NCBI GenBank assembly: GCA_002363615.1
Contig: DEWK01000024.1
Span: 81,827 to 145,826 of the forward strand
Length of the DNA: 64,000 bases
Direction: 5' to 3'
Origin: Lachnospira sp. UBA3212
GTDB lineage: Bacteria > Bacillota > Clostridia > Lachnospirales > Lachnospiraceae
The notes below the pieces were generated by a model. That model had not been told where the DNA came from and made no database searches. It worked only from the letters and a program-made list of their open reading frames with translations. Positions within the stretch are counted from its first letter, which is position 1; every line of letters starts with the position of its first letter. This document shows, one piece after another, positions 53,250 to 62,272 of this stretch. Position numbers and translations under genes: made by a program.

Positions 53250-56200
53250 ATGTTTACACATCTTCATGTTCATACACAATTTTCTTTATTAGACGGCTCC
53301 TGTAAGATCAGGGAGCTTGTTCGTCGTGCCAAAGACATGGGGATGGATAGTCTAGCCATTACGGACCATGGAGTCATGTATGGTTGCGTGGATTTTTATA
53401 AGGCCTGTAAGGAAGAAGGGATTCGTCCTATTCTAGGTTGTGAGATTTATATGGCTCCAGGAAGTCGCTTTGAAAAAAGTGCCGGAAAGGGAGAGGAGCG
53501 ATACTATCATTTGATTCTTTTGGCGGAAAATTACAAGGGCTATGAGAACCTGATGAAGATTGTATCCTTGGGATTTTTAGAGGGCTATTATTATAAACCA
53601 AGGGTAGATCGGGAAATTTTAGAAAAATACCATGAGGGTCTTATTTGCCTGTCTGCCTGCCTGGCAGGTGAGATTCCAAGGGCCATTGTGGCCGGTCAGG
53701 ACAATAAGGCCAAGGAGACAGCCCTTTATTTTAAAAATCTTTTTGGAAAAGATCATTTTTATCTGGAATTGCAGGACCATGGAATTCCTGCTGAGCGTCT
53801 GGTAAATCACAAGTTGATTGCTATGAGTAAGGAACTTGAGATTCCTTTAGTGGCCACCAATGACAGCCACTATATTCTTCCGGAAGACTGGGAAGCCCAC
53901 GATGTATTGCTTTGTATTCAGACTGGAAAGAAGTTGGCAGACCAGGATCGAATGCGCTATCGGGGAGGCCAGTATTACCTGAAAAGTGAGGAAGAGATGC
54001 GGGAACTTTTCTCCTATGTGCCAGAGGCCTTGGATCATACCTATGAGATTGCAAGCAGGTGTCAGGTAGAATTGGAGTTTGGTGTAACCAAGTTACCACC
54101 ATTTCCAGTGCCAGAGGGCTATGATGCCATGTCTTATCTGATAAAACTTTGCCGGGATGGATTAAAAGAACGTTACGATCACCCCAGCCAGGAGATGAAA
54201 GACCGATTAAACTATGAGCTTTCCACCATCCAGTCCATGGGTTATGTGGAGTACTTTTTGATTGTGTGGGATTTTATTCATTATGCCAAGAGTCGTGGAA
54301 TTCCTGTGGGACCGGGAAGAGGTTCAGCGGCAGGTTCCATTGTGGCTTATACCCTTGGAATCACAGATATTGATCCGATTCGCTACCAACTTCTCTTTGA
54401 GCGTTTCTTAAATCCGGAACGAGTTTCCATGCCGGATATTGATGTGGACTTTTGTTACGTAAGAAGACAGGAAGTCATAGATTATGTAGTTGGAAAATAT
54501 GGAAAAGACAATGTGGCTCAGATTGTCACCTTTGGAACCCTTGGGGCAAAGGAAGTCATTCGAGATGTGGCCCGAGTCATGGACCTTCCTTATGAAACCG
54601 CAGATCGTGTTGCAAAGATGATTCCTGGAGGGGTTCATGTCACCATTGATGCTGCCTTAAAGGAAAATCGGGAATTCTCTAATCTATATGATCAGGACCC
54701 AACGATCCATGATTTGATTGATACCTGTAAGAAATTAGAGGGACTGCCAAGACATACCTCCATGCATGCGGCGGGAGTAGTGATTTGCGGTCGCCCGGTT
54801 TCCGACTATGTTCCCCTTTCAAAAAATCAGGATGGAGTGGTAACCACCCAATACATTATGACTACCTTAGAGGAACTGGGCCTTTTGAAAATGGACTTTT
54901 TAGGCCTTCGTACCCTAACAGTAATCAAGGATGCAGTAGAATTAGTAAAGAAAAATCACGGTATCAGCCTGAATATGGATCGAATCGACTATGATGATCC
55001 AAAGGTTTTTGATAGCTTGGCAACGGGACGTACCGAGGGTATCTTCCAGCTAGAAAGTCCGGGTATGATGCGGTTTATGAAAGAACTGGCTCCTAAGAAG
55101 TTAGAAGATATTATTGCGGGAATCTCCCTGTACCGTCCGGGTCCTATGGACTTTATCCCAAAATATTTAAAGGGAAAAAACCATCCGGAATCGGTGAGTT
55201 ATGATACCCCAGAGTTAGAGCCAATCCTAGAGCCTACTTATGGTTGTATCGTTTACCAGGAGCAGGTAATGCAGATTGTTCAAAGTTTGGCAGGCTTTTC
55301 TTTGGGGCGGTCGGACCTTCTTCGTCGTGCTATGAGTAAAAAGAAAATTGAGGTCATGGAAAAGGAGCGTCAGGCCTTTGTTTATGGAGACCAACAAGCA
55401 GGGGTAGAGGGATGCATCAAACGAGGCATTTCCCTAGAGGTAGCCAACAAAATCTATGATGAGATGATTGATTTTGCCAAGTATGCCTTTAACAAGTCTC
55501 ATGCAGCTTGTTATGCGGTGGTATCCTACCGTACCGCTTATTTAAAATACTATTATCCAAAGGAATTTATGGCGGCACTTTTAAGTTCCGTCATTGAAAA
55601 TCCGGGCAAGGTGACCTCTTATATTCAGTTGTGTAAGGACTTAAAAATCTCGATCCTGCCACCGGATATTAACCTGGGAGAGGACCGTTTTATTGCCACC
55701 AGGGAAGGCATTGTCTATAGCCTTTCTGCCATAAAAAATGTGGGTGGAAAGCTAGTCGGAGAAATTGTAAGGGAACGAGAAGAAAATGGCCCTTATAAGA
55801 CTCTTCAAGACTTTATTGATCGTGGTATGAGATTTGAATTAAATAAAAGGGCGGTAGAAAACCTGATTAAGGCAGGAGCCTTTGATCATTTCTATGGAAA
55901 TCGAAAGCAAAAAATGCTAGTCTATCAAACCATGATGGACCATGCAAATAACGAGAAAAAGCATTCCAGCAGGGGGCAGATGTCCTTAGTAGATTTCTTA
56001 AGCCCGGAGGAGAAGAAGACTTTTGAGGTACAGTATCCGGAGATTGAGGACTATGACAGAGAGGAACGCCTGCTCTTAGAAAAAGAGGTGGCAGGTTTTT
56101 ATATTTCCGGCCATCCCCTTGATACCCATCGGGATCTTTTGGATAAAAATACCAGCAAGACCAGTTTGGATTTTATTTTGGATGCGGAAAGTTTTGAACT

Positions 56201-56717
56201 TCATGTAAAGGATAAGGAGCCGGTAGCCATTGGTGGTGTGATTACCGAGGTTACCACTCGAATGACCAGAAAGGGAGAGCCTATGGCCATCCTTACCCTA
56301 GAAGACTTGTATGGAAGCATTCAGGTATTAGCATTTCCAAGGTGCTATGCTAAGTATTCTAGGCTTTTGGTTGCAGATTCCAAGGTTTTAATTACAGGAA
56401 GGGCTTCGGTGGAAGATAATTCAAGCAAGGTCTTTGCCACCGATGTCTACGATTTTTCCGAGGTGCCAAAGACCCTTTGGCTCCAGTATGAGAACCGAGA
56501 CATTTATGATGAAAAGCATGCAAGGGTAGAAAAAATCCTAAAGGACCATCCGGGAAAAAATCCTGTAAAAATCTTCTTAAAGAAGGAGCGCAAGCAAAAA
56601 AACATGGGAAATGAGTTTAACGTTTCGGAGGACCAGCACCTGTTTATGGAATTGGAATCGGTCTTGGGAGAAGAGAATATTCGAGTGACTGCTACCCGAA
56701 TCATAAAAAGTATATAG
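53250..56717 (+). CDS. dnaE: DNA polymerase III alpha subunit (DnaE type)
   Basis: 1155 residues. PHP domain at the start with metal-type HLHVHTQFSLLDG (H4, H6, H8), then the polymerase: GPGRGSAAGSIVAYTLGI, the catalytic acids in PDIDVDF (about D396 and D398) and YRPGPMDFIPKYL, then the HhH region and C-terminal OB-fold (VAIGGVITEVTTRMTRKGEPMAILTLED). It is the DnaE type, not PolC, so it lacks the inserted exonuclease. AAAGGAAG precedes the ATG. Follows the HPr-like gene. Confidence 0.97.
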   Translation: MFTHLHVHTQFSLLDGSCKIRELVRRAKDMGMDSLAITDHGVMYGCVDFYKACKEEGIRPILGCEIYMAPGSRFEKSAGKGEERYYHLILLAENYKGYENLMKIVSLGFLEGYYYKPRVDREILEKYHEGLICLSACLAGEIPRAIVAGQDNKAKETALYFKNLFGKDHFYLELQDHGIPAERLVNHKLIAMSKELEIPLVATNDSHYILPEDWEAHDVLLCIQTGKKLADQDRMRYRGGQYYLKSEEEMRELFSYVPEALDHTYEIASRCQVELEFGVTKLPPFPVPEGYDAMSYLIKLCRDGLKERYDHPSQEMKDRLNYELSTIQSMGYVEYFLIVWDFIHYAKSRGIPVGPGRGSAAGSIVAYTLGITDIDPIRYQLLFERFLNPERVSMPDIDVDFCYVRRQEVIDYVVGKYGKDNVAQIVTFGTLGAKEVIRDVARVMDLPYETADRVAKMIPGGVHVTIDAALKENREFSNLYDQDPTIHDLIDTCKKLEGLPRHTSMHAAGVVICGRPVSDYVPLSKNQDGVVTTQYIMTTLEELGLLKMDFLGLRTLTVIKDAVELVKKNHGISLNMDRIDYDDPKVFDSLATGRTEGIFQLESPGMMRFMKELAPKKLEDIIAGISLYRPGPMDFIPKYLKGKNHPESVSYDTPELEPILEPTYGCIVYQEQVMQIVQSLAGFSLGRSDLLRRAMSKKKIEVMEKERQAFVYGDQQAGVEGCIKRGISLEVANKIYDEMIDFAKYAFNKSHAACYAVVSYRTAYLKYYYPKEFMAALLSSVIENPGKVTSYIQLCKDLKISILPPDINLGEDRFIATREGIVYSLSAIKNVGGKLVGEIVREREENGPYKTLQDFIDRGMRFELNKRAVENLIKAGAFDHFYGNRKQKMLVYQTMMDHANNEKKHSSRGQMSLVDFLSPEEKKTFEVQYPEIEDYDREERLLLEKEVAGFYISGHPLDTHRDLLDKNTSKTSLDFILDAESFELHVKDKEPVAIGGVITEVTTRMTRKGEPMAILTLEDLYGSIQVLAFPRCYAKYSRLLVADSKVLITGRASVEDNSSKVFATDVYDFSEVPKTLWLQYENRDIYDEKHARVEKILKDHPGKNPVKIFLKKERKQKNMGNEFNVSEDQHLFMELESVLGEENIRVTATRIIKSI

Positions 56718-56729
56718 TAGAGGAACAAT

Positions 56730-57527
56730 ATGATTGAAATTACATCGGCTGCAAATAAAAAAATCAAAGAGGTGATTGCCCTTAATACCAAGGCTAAGAT
56801 TCGAAAAAAGGAAGGGGCTTTTATTGTTGAGGGAATCCGGATGACAAGGGAGATTCCCGAAAATCTTTTAAGAGAACTTTATCTGACACCAGCCATGGCG
56901 GCATCCAAAGAGGGAAAGGAAGTCTTAAGTGCGCTTCCGATCTGTCCCACTTATTTGGTGGCGGAGGATGTATTTTTAAAGATGTCAGACACCAAGACCC
57001 CACAGGGAATCCTTGCAGTGGTAGAAGGAAAAAACACAAGTCTCTTGGACTTTGAAAAGGACATGGACCCTAAGGGAACCTACCTGGTGTTAGAAAATTT
57101 GCAAGATCCGGGAAATCTTGGTACAATTCTTAGGTCCAGCGAAGCAGCAGGGGTTTCTGGAATTTTTTTAAGTCAGGATTCGGTGGAACTATATAATTCC
57201 AAGGTTGTTCGAAGTACCATGGGAGCAATCTTTCGGGTACCGGTGGTAACCTGCCGGATTCAGGAAGTCATGGAGCTTTTTAGAAAAAAGATGATTCCAA
57301 CCTACGCTGCTCATTTGGATGGAAAGAAAAATTATGATGAATTTGATTATACTGGGGGAGCCGCCTTCCTCATTGGCAATGAGGGCAATGGCCTTCGGCA
57401 GGAGACGGCAGCCATGGCGGATCACTATCTTTTGATTCCTATGGAAGGAAAGGTAGAATCCTTAAATGCATCGGTAGCCGCATCTTTGTTGGTTTACGAG
57501 GCCAAGAGACAAAGAGATCATCGTTAA
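56730..57527 (+). CDS. TrmH/SpoU-family rRNA/tRNA 2'-O-methyltransferase
   Basis: 265 residues of the SPOUT class. N-terminal substrate-binding domain (EITSAANKKIKEVIALNTKAKIRKKEGAFIVEG), then SpoU motif 1 (YLVLENLQDPGNLGTILRSSEAAG), motif 2 (FLIGNEGNGL), and motif 3 (IPMEGKVESLNASVAASLLVYE). It resembles RlmB/TsnR-like 23S rRNA methyltransferases; the exact site is not known. Ends 10 bases before the small membrane protein gene. Confidence 0.92.
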   Translation: MIEITSAANKKIKEVIALNTKAKIRKKEGAFIVEGIRMTREIPENLLRELYLTPAMAASKEGKEVLSALPICPTYLVAEDVFLKMSDTKTPQGILAVVEGKNTSLLDFEKDMDPKGTYLVLENLQDPGNLGTILRSSEAAGVSGIFLSQDSVELYNSKVVRSTMGAIFRVPVVTCRIQEVMELFRKKMIPTYAAHLDGKKNYDEFDYTGGAAFLIGNEGNGLRQETAAMADHYLLIPMEGKVESLNASVAASLLVYEAKRQRDHR

Positions 57528-57537
57528 GGAGATAAAT

Positions 57538-57828
57538 ATGGTACAGACAAGAGGTAAAAGACGTTACCATCGCTATAGCGGTTTGGTATTAGACGTAATC
57601 GTTGCGGTGTTTGGTATTTTAACTGCACTAGCAGCCCTTGCGGTTTTTATTAATTTTAAATCAAATATTCGGTTCGCACCCATTGTATTTTCTCTAGCAG
57701 GGGCCATGGATTTAATCCTTGCGATTAAATCGGCTAAGCGGAAAGAAAAGGGACGTTTTATCATGCTAATGATAGAATTTGTGGTATTACTTGCCTGCGC
57801 ATTGATCTTTCGTCAGGCTTTAAACTAG
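57538..57828 (+). CDS. Small membrane protein, unknown
   Basis: 96 residues with three likely membrane helices (about 14-38, 45-63, 74-93) and a Lys/Arg-rich start (KRRYHRYSG) and loop (KSAKRKEKGR). No named domain recognised. AAGGAG before the ATG. Lies 8 bases upstream of birA; conserved in this position in related clostridia as far as I recall, but that was not checked. Confidence 0.8.
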   Translation: MVQTRGKRRYHRYSGLVLDVIVAVFGILTALAALAVFINFKSNIRFAPIVFSLAGAMDLILAIKSAKRKEKGRFIMLMIEFVVLLACALIFRQALN

Positions 57829-57836
57829 GAGGAATT

Positions 57837-58835
57837 ATGAAAAGAAATCAAGGGATGAAAGGAGAAATCCTTCATTTGCTCCAACACGCATCGGATTATG
57901 TTTCCGGGCAGGAACTATCCAAAATCTTTGGGGTTTCTCGTACCTCGATTTGGAAGTCCATTAAGGCTCTGACAGATGAGGGATATGAAATTGAGGGAAT
58001 ACAAAAAAAAGGATATCGTTTGGTTGGAGCCAATATTGGCCTATCCGCCAGTGCCATTGAGGCGGAACGAGTGAAAAAAATCATGGGTAGAAACGTTCGA
58101 TGCTTTGAAGAGGTAACCTCTACGAATGATTTAGCCAAACGTTTTGCCGAGGATGGAGTAGAGGAAGGATTTTTGGTGGTCAGTGACCGTCAAAGCGCCG
58201 GCCGTGGCAGAAGGGGAAGGAATTGGTCTTCTCCAAGTGGCAGCGGCATCTATATGTCTTTGATTTTAAGGCCGAATATTCCTGCAATGAAAACCCCTAT
58301 GATTACGATTATAGGGGGGATGGCAATTTGCAAGGGAGTTCGAAAGATTACCGGGCTAGATGCTCAAATTAAATGGCCAAATGATGTGGTGATAAATGGG
58401 AAAAAGATTTGCGGAATCCTAACGGAGCTTTCCGCTGAGATTGACCATGTGAATTATGTGGTTTTGGGAATCGGTATTAATGTTAATACGGAAGAGTTTC
58501 CGGAAGAAATCAAAGATACCGCCACTTCCTTGAAAATAGAAAGTAAAAAGACCTTATCTCGAATCGAATTGATTAATTGCTTTTTAGAGGAATTTGAGCG
58601 TCTATACCAGTGCTTTATTCAGGATGGAAGTCTAGGGGGACTGGTGGAAGAATACGATCGTCTTTTGGTAAATAGGGACCGGGAGGTTTATATTATTGAG
58701 GGTGAGAAAAAGAAAAAGGCCCTTGCCAAGGGAATTACGAAAGAAGGTCATCTTAGGATTGTAAATCAGGATGGAGTGGAAGAAGAAGTAATGTCCGGAG
58801 AGGTTTCGGTACGAGGCATTTACGGATATGTATAG
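57837..58835 (+). CDS. birA: Biotin operon repressor/biotin-protein ligase BirA
   Basis: 332 residues. The N-terminal winged helix (about 10-62, HASDYVSGQELSKIFGVSRTSIWKSIKAL) makes it a regulator as well as an enzyme. The ligase domain has the biotin loop GRGRRGRNWSSPSG and catalytic KWPNDV with ICGILTELS, and a C-terminal SH3-like cap. AGGAGG before the ATG. It presumably biotinylates a carboxylase elsewhere in the genome; no bio genes are in the window. Confidence 0.95.
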   Translation: MKRNQGMKGEILHLLQHASDYVSGQELSKIFGVSRTSIWKSIKALTDEGYEIEGIQKKGYRLVGANIGLSASAIEAERVKKIMGRNVRCFEEVTSTNDLAKRFAEDGVEEGFLVVSDRQSAGRGRRGRNWSSPSGSGIYMSLILRPNIPAMKTPMITIIGGMAICKGVRKITGLDAQIKWPNDVVINGKKICGILTELSAEIDHVNYVVLGIGINVNTEEFPEEIKDTATSLKIESKKTLSRIELINCFLEEFERLYQCFIQDGSLGGLVEEYDRLLVNRDREVYIIEGEKKKKALAKGITKEGHLRIVNQDGVEEEVMSGEVSVRGIYGYV

Positions 58836-58849
58836 AATGGAGGCACAAG

Positions 58850-59176
58850 GTGGAAAACGTTGTAATGTGTGCAGCAAGTAAGTACGAGAAAAAATTCTTT
58901 TTAGATCCAAGGTTTGACAAATTGCCAGAACAGATTAAGGCGGAACTAAAGATTATTTGCGTACTTTATACCAATGAATGCGGGGGAATCATCACCATGG
59001 AATTTGATGAGGAGGGCAACCTTTTGTTAAAAACCGCAAGTAAGGAAGAGGATATCCTGTATGACGAGATTTCGGCAGGCTTAAAAATTCGGGAAATCCA
59101 AAAAAAGAATCAGGAACTTTTTGAACAGTTAGAACTTTATTATGCAGCCTTAAATGGCCGGTTGCCTAAGGAGTAA
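58850..59176 (+). CDS. Small conserved unknown protein (DUF6145-like)
   Basis: 108 residues, soluble, acidic. [42 protein letters not shown] gives an alpha/beta N-half; the C-half is a helix ([30 protein letters not shown]). It looks like a Lachnospiraceae-restricted family (DUF6145 from memory, unconfirmed). Starts at GTG with GGAGG upstream. It ends inside the leader of coaX, so translation is coupled. Confidence 0.72.
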   Translation: MENVVMCAASKYEKKFFLDPRFDKLPEQIKAELKIICVLYTNECGGIITMEFDEEGNLLLKTASKEEDILYDEISAGLKIREIQKKNQELFEQLELYYAALNGRLPKE

Positions 59177-59186
59177 AGGAGAAGGT

Positions 59187-59999
59187 ATGCTTTTAGTTGC
59201 AGATGTAGGAAATACAAATATTACCTTTGGTGTATTTTTTGGGGAAGAGTTTAAGGGAGGCTTTCGTATTACCACAAAGATTCCCAGAACTTCCGATGAA
59301 TTCTCGGTAGCAATCGAGATGCAGTTAAAACAGTTTGGAATGGAAGCCAAGGAAATTGAAGATGTAATTGTGGCATCAGTAGTGCCAAATATCATGCATT
59401 CTTTTAACAATGGAATCATGAAATTATTTGGCAAGATGCCCCTAATAATTGGACCGGGAGTTAAGACTGGAATTAAGATTCGTTCGACCAATCCACAGGA
59501 AACCGGTGCAGATCGAATCGTGGACTGCGTGGCGGTACATACCCTCTATGGGGGACCTTGTTTGGTCATTGACTTTGGTACTGCAACTACCTTTGACTAT
59601 GTGACAAAGGATGGAGCGTTTGAGGCAGGTGTTACCGTAACAGGTGTTCAGTCTTCTGCCAAGGCCATGGCTGGGGATGCAGCGAAGCTTCCGGAAATTG
59701 AAATCAAGATGCCAAATACCATTCTTGCTAAAAATACCATCCAGAGTATGCAGGCTGGTTTGATGTATGGCTATATTGGTCAGGTGGAATATATCATTGA
59801 CCGTTTCAAAAAAGAAACCAAATTGAAAAATTTGAAAGTAGTAGCAACCGGGGGATTGGGAAGAATCATTTCTAAGGAAACCAAAAAAATTGATATTTAC
59901 GATCCGGAGCTTACCTTAAAGGGGCTTCGAATCATCTATGAGAAAAATAAAAATCGTGAAGGCACCCGTTATGACAACATGGGTGATATGGAAGATTGA
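59187..59999 (+). CDS. coaX: Type III pantothenate kinase
   Basis: First step of coenzyme A synthesis. ASKHA-fold: phosphate-binding [14 protein letters not shown] (with D6) at the start, [10 protein letters not shown], catalytic [10 protein letters not shown], and adenosine motif [11 protein letters not shown] near the end. 270 residues. The ATG at 59187 has AAAGGAGAAGG; the longer frame starts within the previous gene. Stops 7 bases before the dusB start. Confidence 0.95.
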   Translation: MLLVADVGNTNITFGVFFGEEFKGGFRITTKIPRTSDEFSVAIEMQLKQFGMEAKEIEDVIVASVVPNIMHSFNNGIMKLFGKMPLIIGPGVKTGIKIRSTNPQETGADRIVDCVAVHTLYGGPCLVIDFGTATTFDYVTKDGAFEAGVTVTGVQSSAKAMAGDAAKLPEIEIKMPNTILAKNTIQSMQAGLMYGYIGQVEYIIDRFKKETKLKNLKVVATGGLGRIISKETKKIDIYDPELTLKGLRIIYEKNKNREGTRYDNMGDMED

Positions 60000-60006
60000 G
60001 GAAAAG

Positions 60007-60969
60007 ATGAAAATTGGAACATTTGAAGTAGAGTATCCGGTGGGTTTGGCTCCTATGGCAGGAGTGACGGACCTTCCTTACCGAATTCTATGTCAGGAAA
60101 AGGGATGTGACCTTTCCTACACGGAGATGGTAAGTGCCAAGGGCATGCTCTATAAGAATAAAAATACAGAGGAGCTTCTTGCCAAGGGAAAAGAGGAGAA
60201 GAATCTTGCCTGCCAGCTGTTTGGCAGCGACCCGGAGATTATGGGGGAGATTGCGGCAAGGCTTTGTGACCGGGGCTATCAGATGATTGATGTAAATATG
60301 GGTTGTCCGGTTCCAAAGATTGTGGGAAATGGGGAAGGTTCTGCCTTAATGGAAAAGCCGGACCTGGCCTTTGCTATTATTCAAACTATGGTTCGCTGTG
60401 CCAGCCTACCAATCACCGTAAAGATTCGTGCGGGCTTTCGAAATGACAAGAAGAATGCTCCAGAGTTTGCCAAATGCCTGGAAGCGGCAGGAGCCAGCGG
60501 AATTGCGGTACACGGCAGAACCAGAGATCAGTTTTATATGGGAGAAGCCGATTGGGACATTATAAGAAGGGTCAAGGAGGCGGTCTCCATTCCGGTCTTT
60601 GGAAATGGTGATATTCGTTGTGGACAGGATGCTAAGAGGATGTATGAGCAAACCGGTTGTGATGGCATTCTGATTGGTCGTGCGGCAAGAGGAAATCCTT
60701 GGATTTTTGAAGAGGTGTCCCATTATTTAAAGACTGGTAAAACTTTAGAGAAACCTAGTGGGGACCAGGTGGCAGATACGATTTTGCGTCATGCTAAGAT
60801 GATCATTGAGTTTAAAGGGGAATATACCGGAGTTCGGGAAATGAGAAAACATATCCAGTGGTACACCACTGGCATGAAGAATTCTAGTGAACTTAGGAGG
60901 AAGGTAAATTTATCGGAATCCATAGAGGATCTGGAGAAAATTATTAAAGAAATCCGTCAGGGTAGATAG
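60007..60969 (+). CDS. dusB: tRNA-dihydrouridine synthase DusB-like
   Basis: Flavin enzyme reducing uridine in the tRNA D-loop. FMN barrel start LAPMAGVTDLPYRILC, catalytic C100 in NMGCPVPKIV, RAGF and HGRTRDQFYMG for tRNA/FMN binding, GNGDI and GRAARGNPWIF toward the C-terminus. 320 residues. The ATG at 60007 follows GAGGAAAAG; the open frame extends back into coaX. DusB is the usual type in Firmicutes. Confidence 0.95.
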   Translation: MKIGTFEVEYPVGLAPMAGVTDLPYRILCQEKGCDLSYTEMVSAKGMLYKNKNTEELLAKGKEEKNLACQLFGSDPEIMGEIAARLCDRGYQMIDVNMGCPVPKIVGNGEGSALMEKPDLAFAIIQTMVRCASLPITVKIRAGFRNDKKNAPEFAKCLEAAGASGIAVHGRTRDQFYMGEADWDIIRRVKEAVSIPVFGNGDIRCGQDAKRMYEQTGCDGILIGRAARGNPWIFEEVSHYLKTGKTLEKPSGDQVADTILRHAKMIIEFKGEYTGVREMRKHIQWYTTGMKNSSELRRKVNLSESIEDLEKIIKEIRQGR

Positions 60970-60977
60970 GAGAACGA

Positions 60978-61649
60978 ATGAAAACAAGAGATCAGATTAT
61001 TGATGGAAACAGAAAGTCCTTTCGTTTGGTTATGTGGGGGCTGATTCTTACCGGCGTCCATGCTATTCTTGGTTCCGGGGGAAGCCTTCAGTTTCAGGTA
61101 TTACCTGAATTTTTAGGACTCCTTCTTATGTGGAAGGGGATTCTTGGTTTATCCGAGACCTTTCAAGAAGAATTTACAGATTCCAGAATCTTTGGAAAAA
61201 CAACCTGGATGGCCTTTGCTCTGGGTTGGGTAGTCTTTCTCTTTTTAGGCTATAGCAGTGCAATCTCACAGCTTCTTTATGTTTTATTAGACCTGTTTGA
61301 ACTGATATTTTTTGATAAGCTTTTAAAGGATTGTAACCGGGCCTTAAAGACCTGTGGACATGAGGATGAGATTCAAAATTTAAAGAAGAATCGAAAGATT
61401 GCTTTGCGGGTAATGTTTTTTATTATCCTCTTAGCGGGCATTCAGGCAATCTTAACATTTGCAAAGATGAAATGGGCGAGTTTATTAACCTATACCACCA
61501 TCACCTTGCTTTTGTTTATTAAACTTTATATTTCCATGTTTTTCCTACGCTTTTCTGGTCAAGAGTTTGCCCCTTTGCAAGAAGAGGCGCCAAGCTATAT
61601 GAGCCTAGATGCGATTCAGCAGATGCGTCAGGAATCGGAAGAAAAATAA
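60978..61649 (+). CDS. Multi-span membrane protein, unknown
   Basis: 223 residues with about six hydrophobic segments (for example LVMWGLILTGVHAIL, FALGWVVFLFLGYSSAISQLLYVLLDLFELIFF, VMFFIILLAGIQAIL) and a soluble C-terminal tail with EEAPSYMSLDAIQQMRQE. No family recognised. TAGGAG before the ATG. Last gene before the terminator, so its expression follows the dnaE-dusB operon. Confidence 0.75.
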   Translation: MKTRDQIIDGNRKSFRLVMWGLILTGVHAILGSGGSLQFQVLPEFLGLLLMWKGILGLSETFQEEFTDSRIFGKTTWMAFALGWVVFLFLGYSSAISQLLYVLLDLFELIFFDKLLKDCNRALKTCGHEDEIQNLKKNRKIALRVMFFIILLAGIQAILTFAKMKWASLLTYTTITLLLFIKLYISMFFLRFSGQEFAPLQEEAPSYMSLDAIQQMRQESEEK

Positions 61650-61655
61650 GAAGAG

Positions 61656-61690
61656 TAATGTCAATGGTTAATCCGTTGACATTATTTTTT
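61656..61690 (+). terminator. Terminator closing the rapZ-dusB operon
   Basis: TAATGTCAA (61656-61664) pairs with TTGACATTA (61676-61684), inner GG/CC pairs, then T6. Confidence 0.92.
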
Positions 61691-61704
61691 AATTCAGTTA
61701 TAAT
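61676..61704 (+). promoter_or_regulatory. Consensus promoter of greA-lysS, inside the terminator arm
   Basis: TTGACA (61676-61681) lies in the right arm of the preceding terminator; 17-base spacer; TATAAT (61699-61704). Both hexamers are perfect. Confidence 0.88.
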
Positions 61705-61765
61705 ACTTTGGATTATGTGCTAGTGTATAAAAAGCGAATTTCGCTTTGTTTTAAAAGGAGGAAAT

Positions 61766-62254
61766 ATGGCAGAGAAGTTAAGTAACGTCATTACTACTGA
61801 GGGTTATAAGAAGCTTGAGGACGAGCTCCAGAACAGAAAGGTAGTGATCCGTGCCGAAATCGCGCAGAAGATTAAGGAAGCGAGAGAGCAGGGAGACTTA
61901 TCAGAGAACGCTGAGTACGATGCTGCAAAGGATGAGCAGAGAGAAAATGAGGAAAGAATCGAAGAAATCGAGAAGATTATGAAGACCGTTACCGTGGTTG
62001 ATTCCGCAGATGATGATGGTAAGAAGGTAAACATTGGTTCAATCGTTAAGATTCTTGATATTGAGTTAGAGGAAGAAGAAGAATACAAGATCGTTGGTTC
62101 TACTGAGGCAAACAGCTTACAGGGTAAGATTTCCAACGAATCTCCAGTTGGTAGCGCTCTTCTTGGTAAGAAAAAAGGTCAGACTGTTAAGGTTGATTTA
62201 GGTGGAGAGACGATTTCTTATAAGATTCTTTCCATCAAGAAGGAAGAGCAGTAA
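61766..62254 (+). CDS. greA: Transcript cleavage factor GreA
   Basis: Rescues stalled RNA polymerase by stimulating cleavage of the RNA 3' end. An N-terminal antiparallel coiled coil (about 10-80) has the tip residues in GDLSENAEYDAAKDEQ (acidic tip pair), and a C-terminal FKBP-like domain ends with SPVGSALLGKKKGQTVKVDLG. 162 residues. AGGAGG before the ATG. Followed at once by lysS. Confidence 0.97.
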   Translation: MAEKLSNVITTEGYKKLEDELQNRKVVIRAEIAQKIKEAREQGDLSENAEYDAAKDEQRENEERIEEIEKIMKTVTVVDSADDDGKKVNIGSIVKILDIELEEEEEYKIVGSTEANSLQGKISNESPVGSALLGKKKGQTVKVDLGGETISYKILSIKKEEQ

Positions 62255-62272
62255 TAGTTGGAGGAAAAAAAA

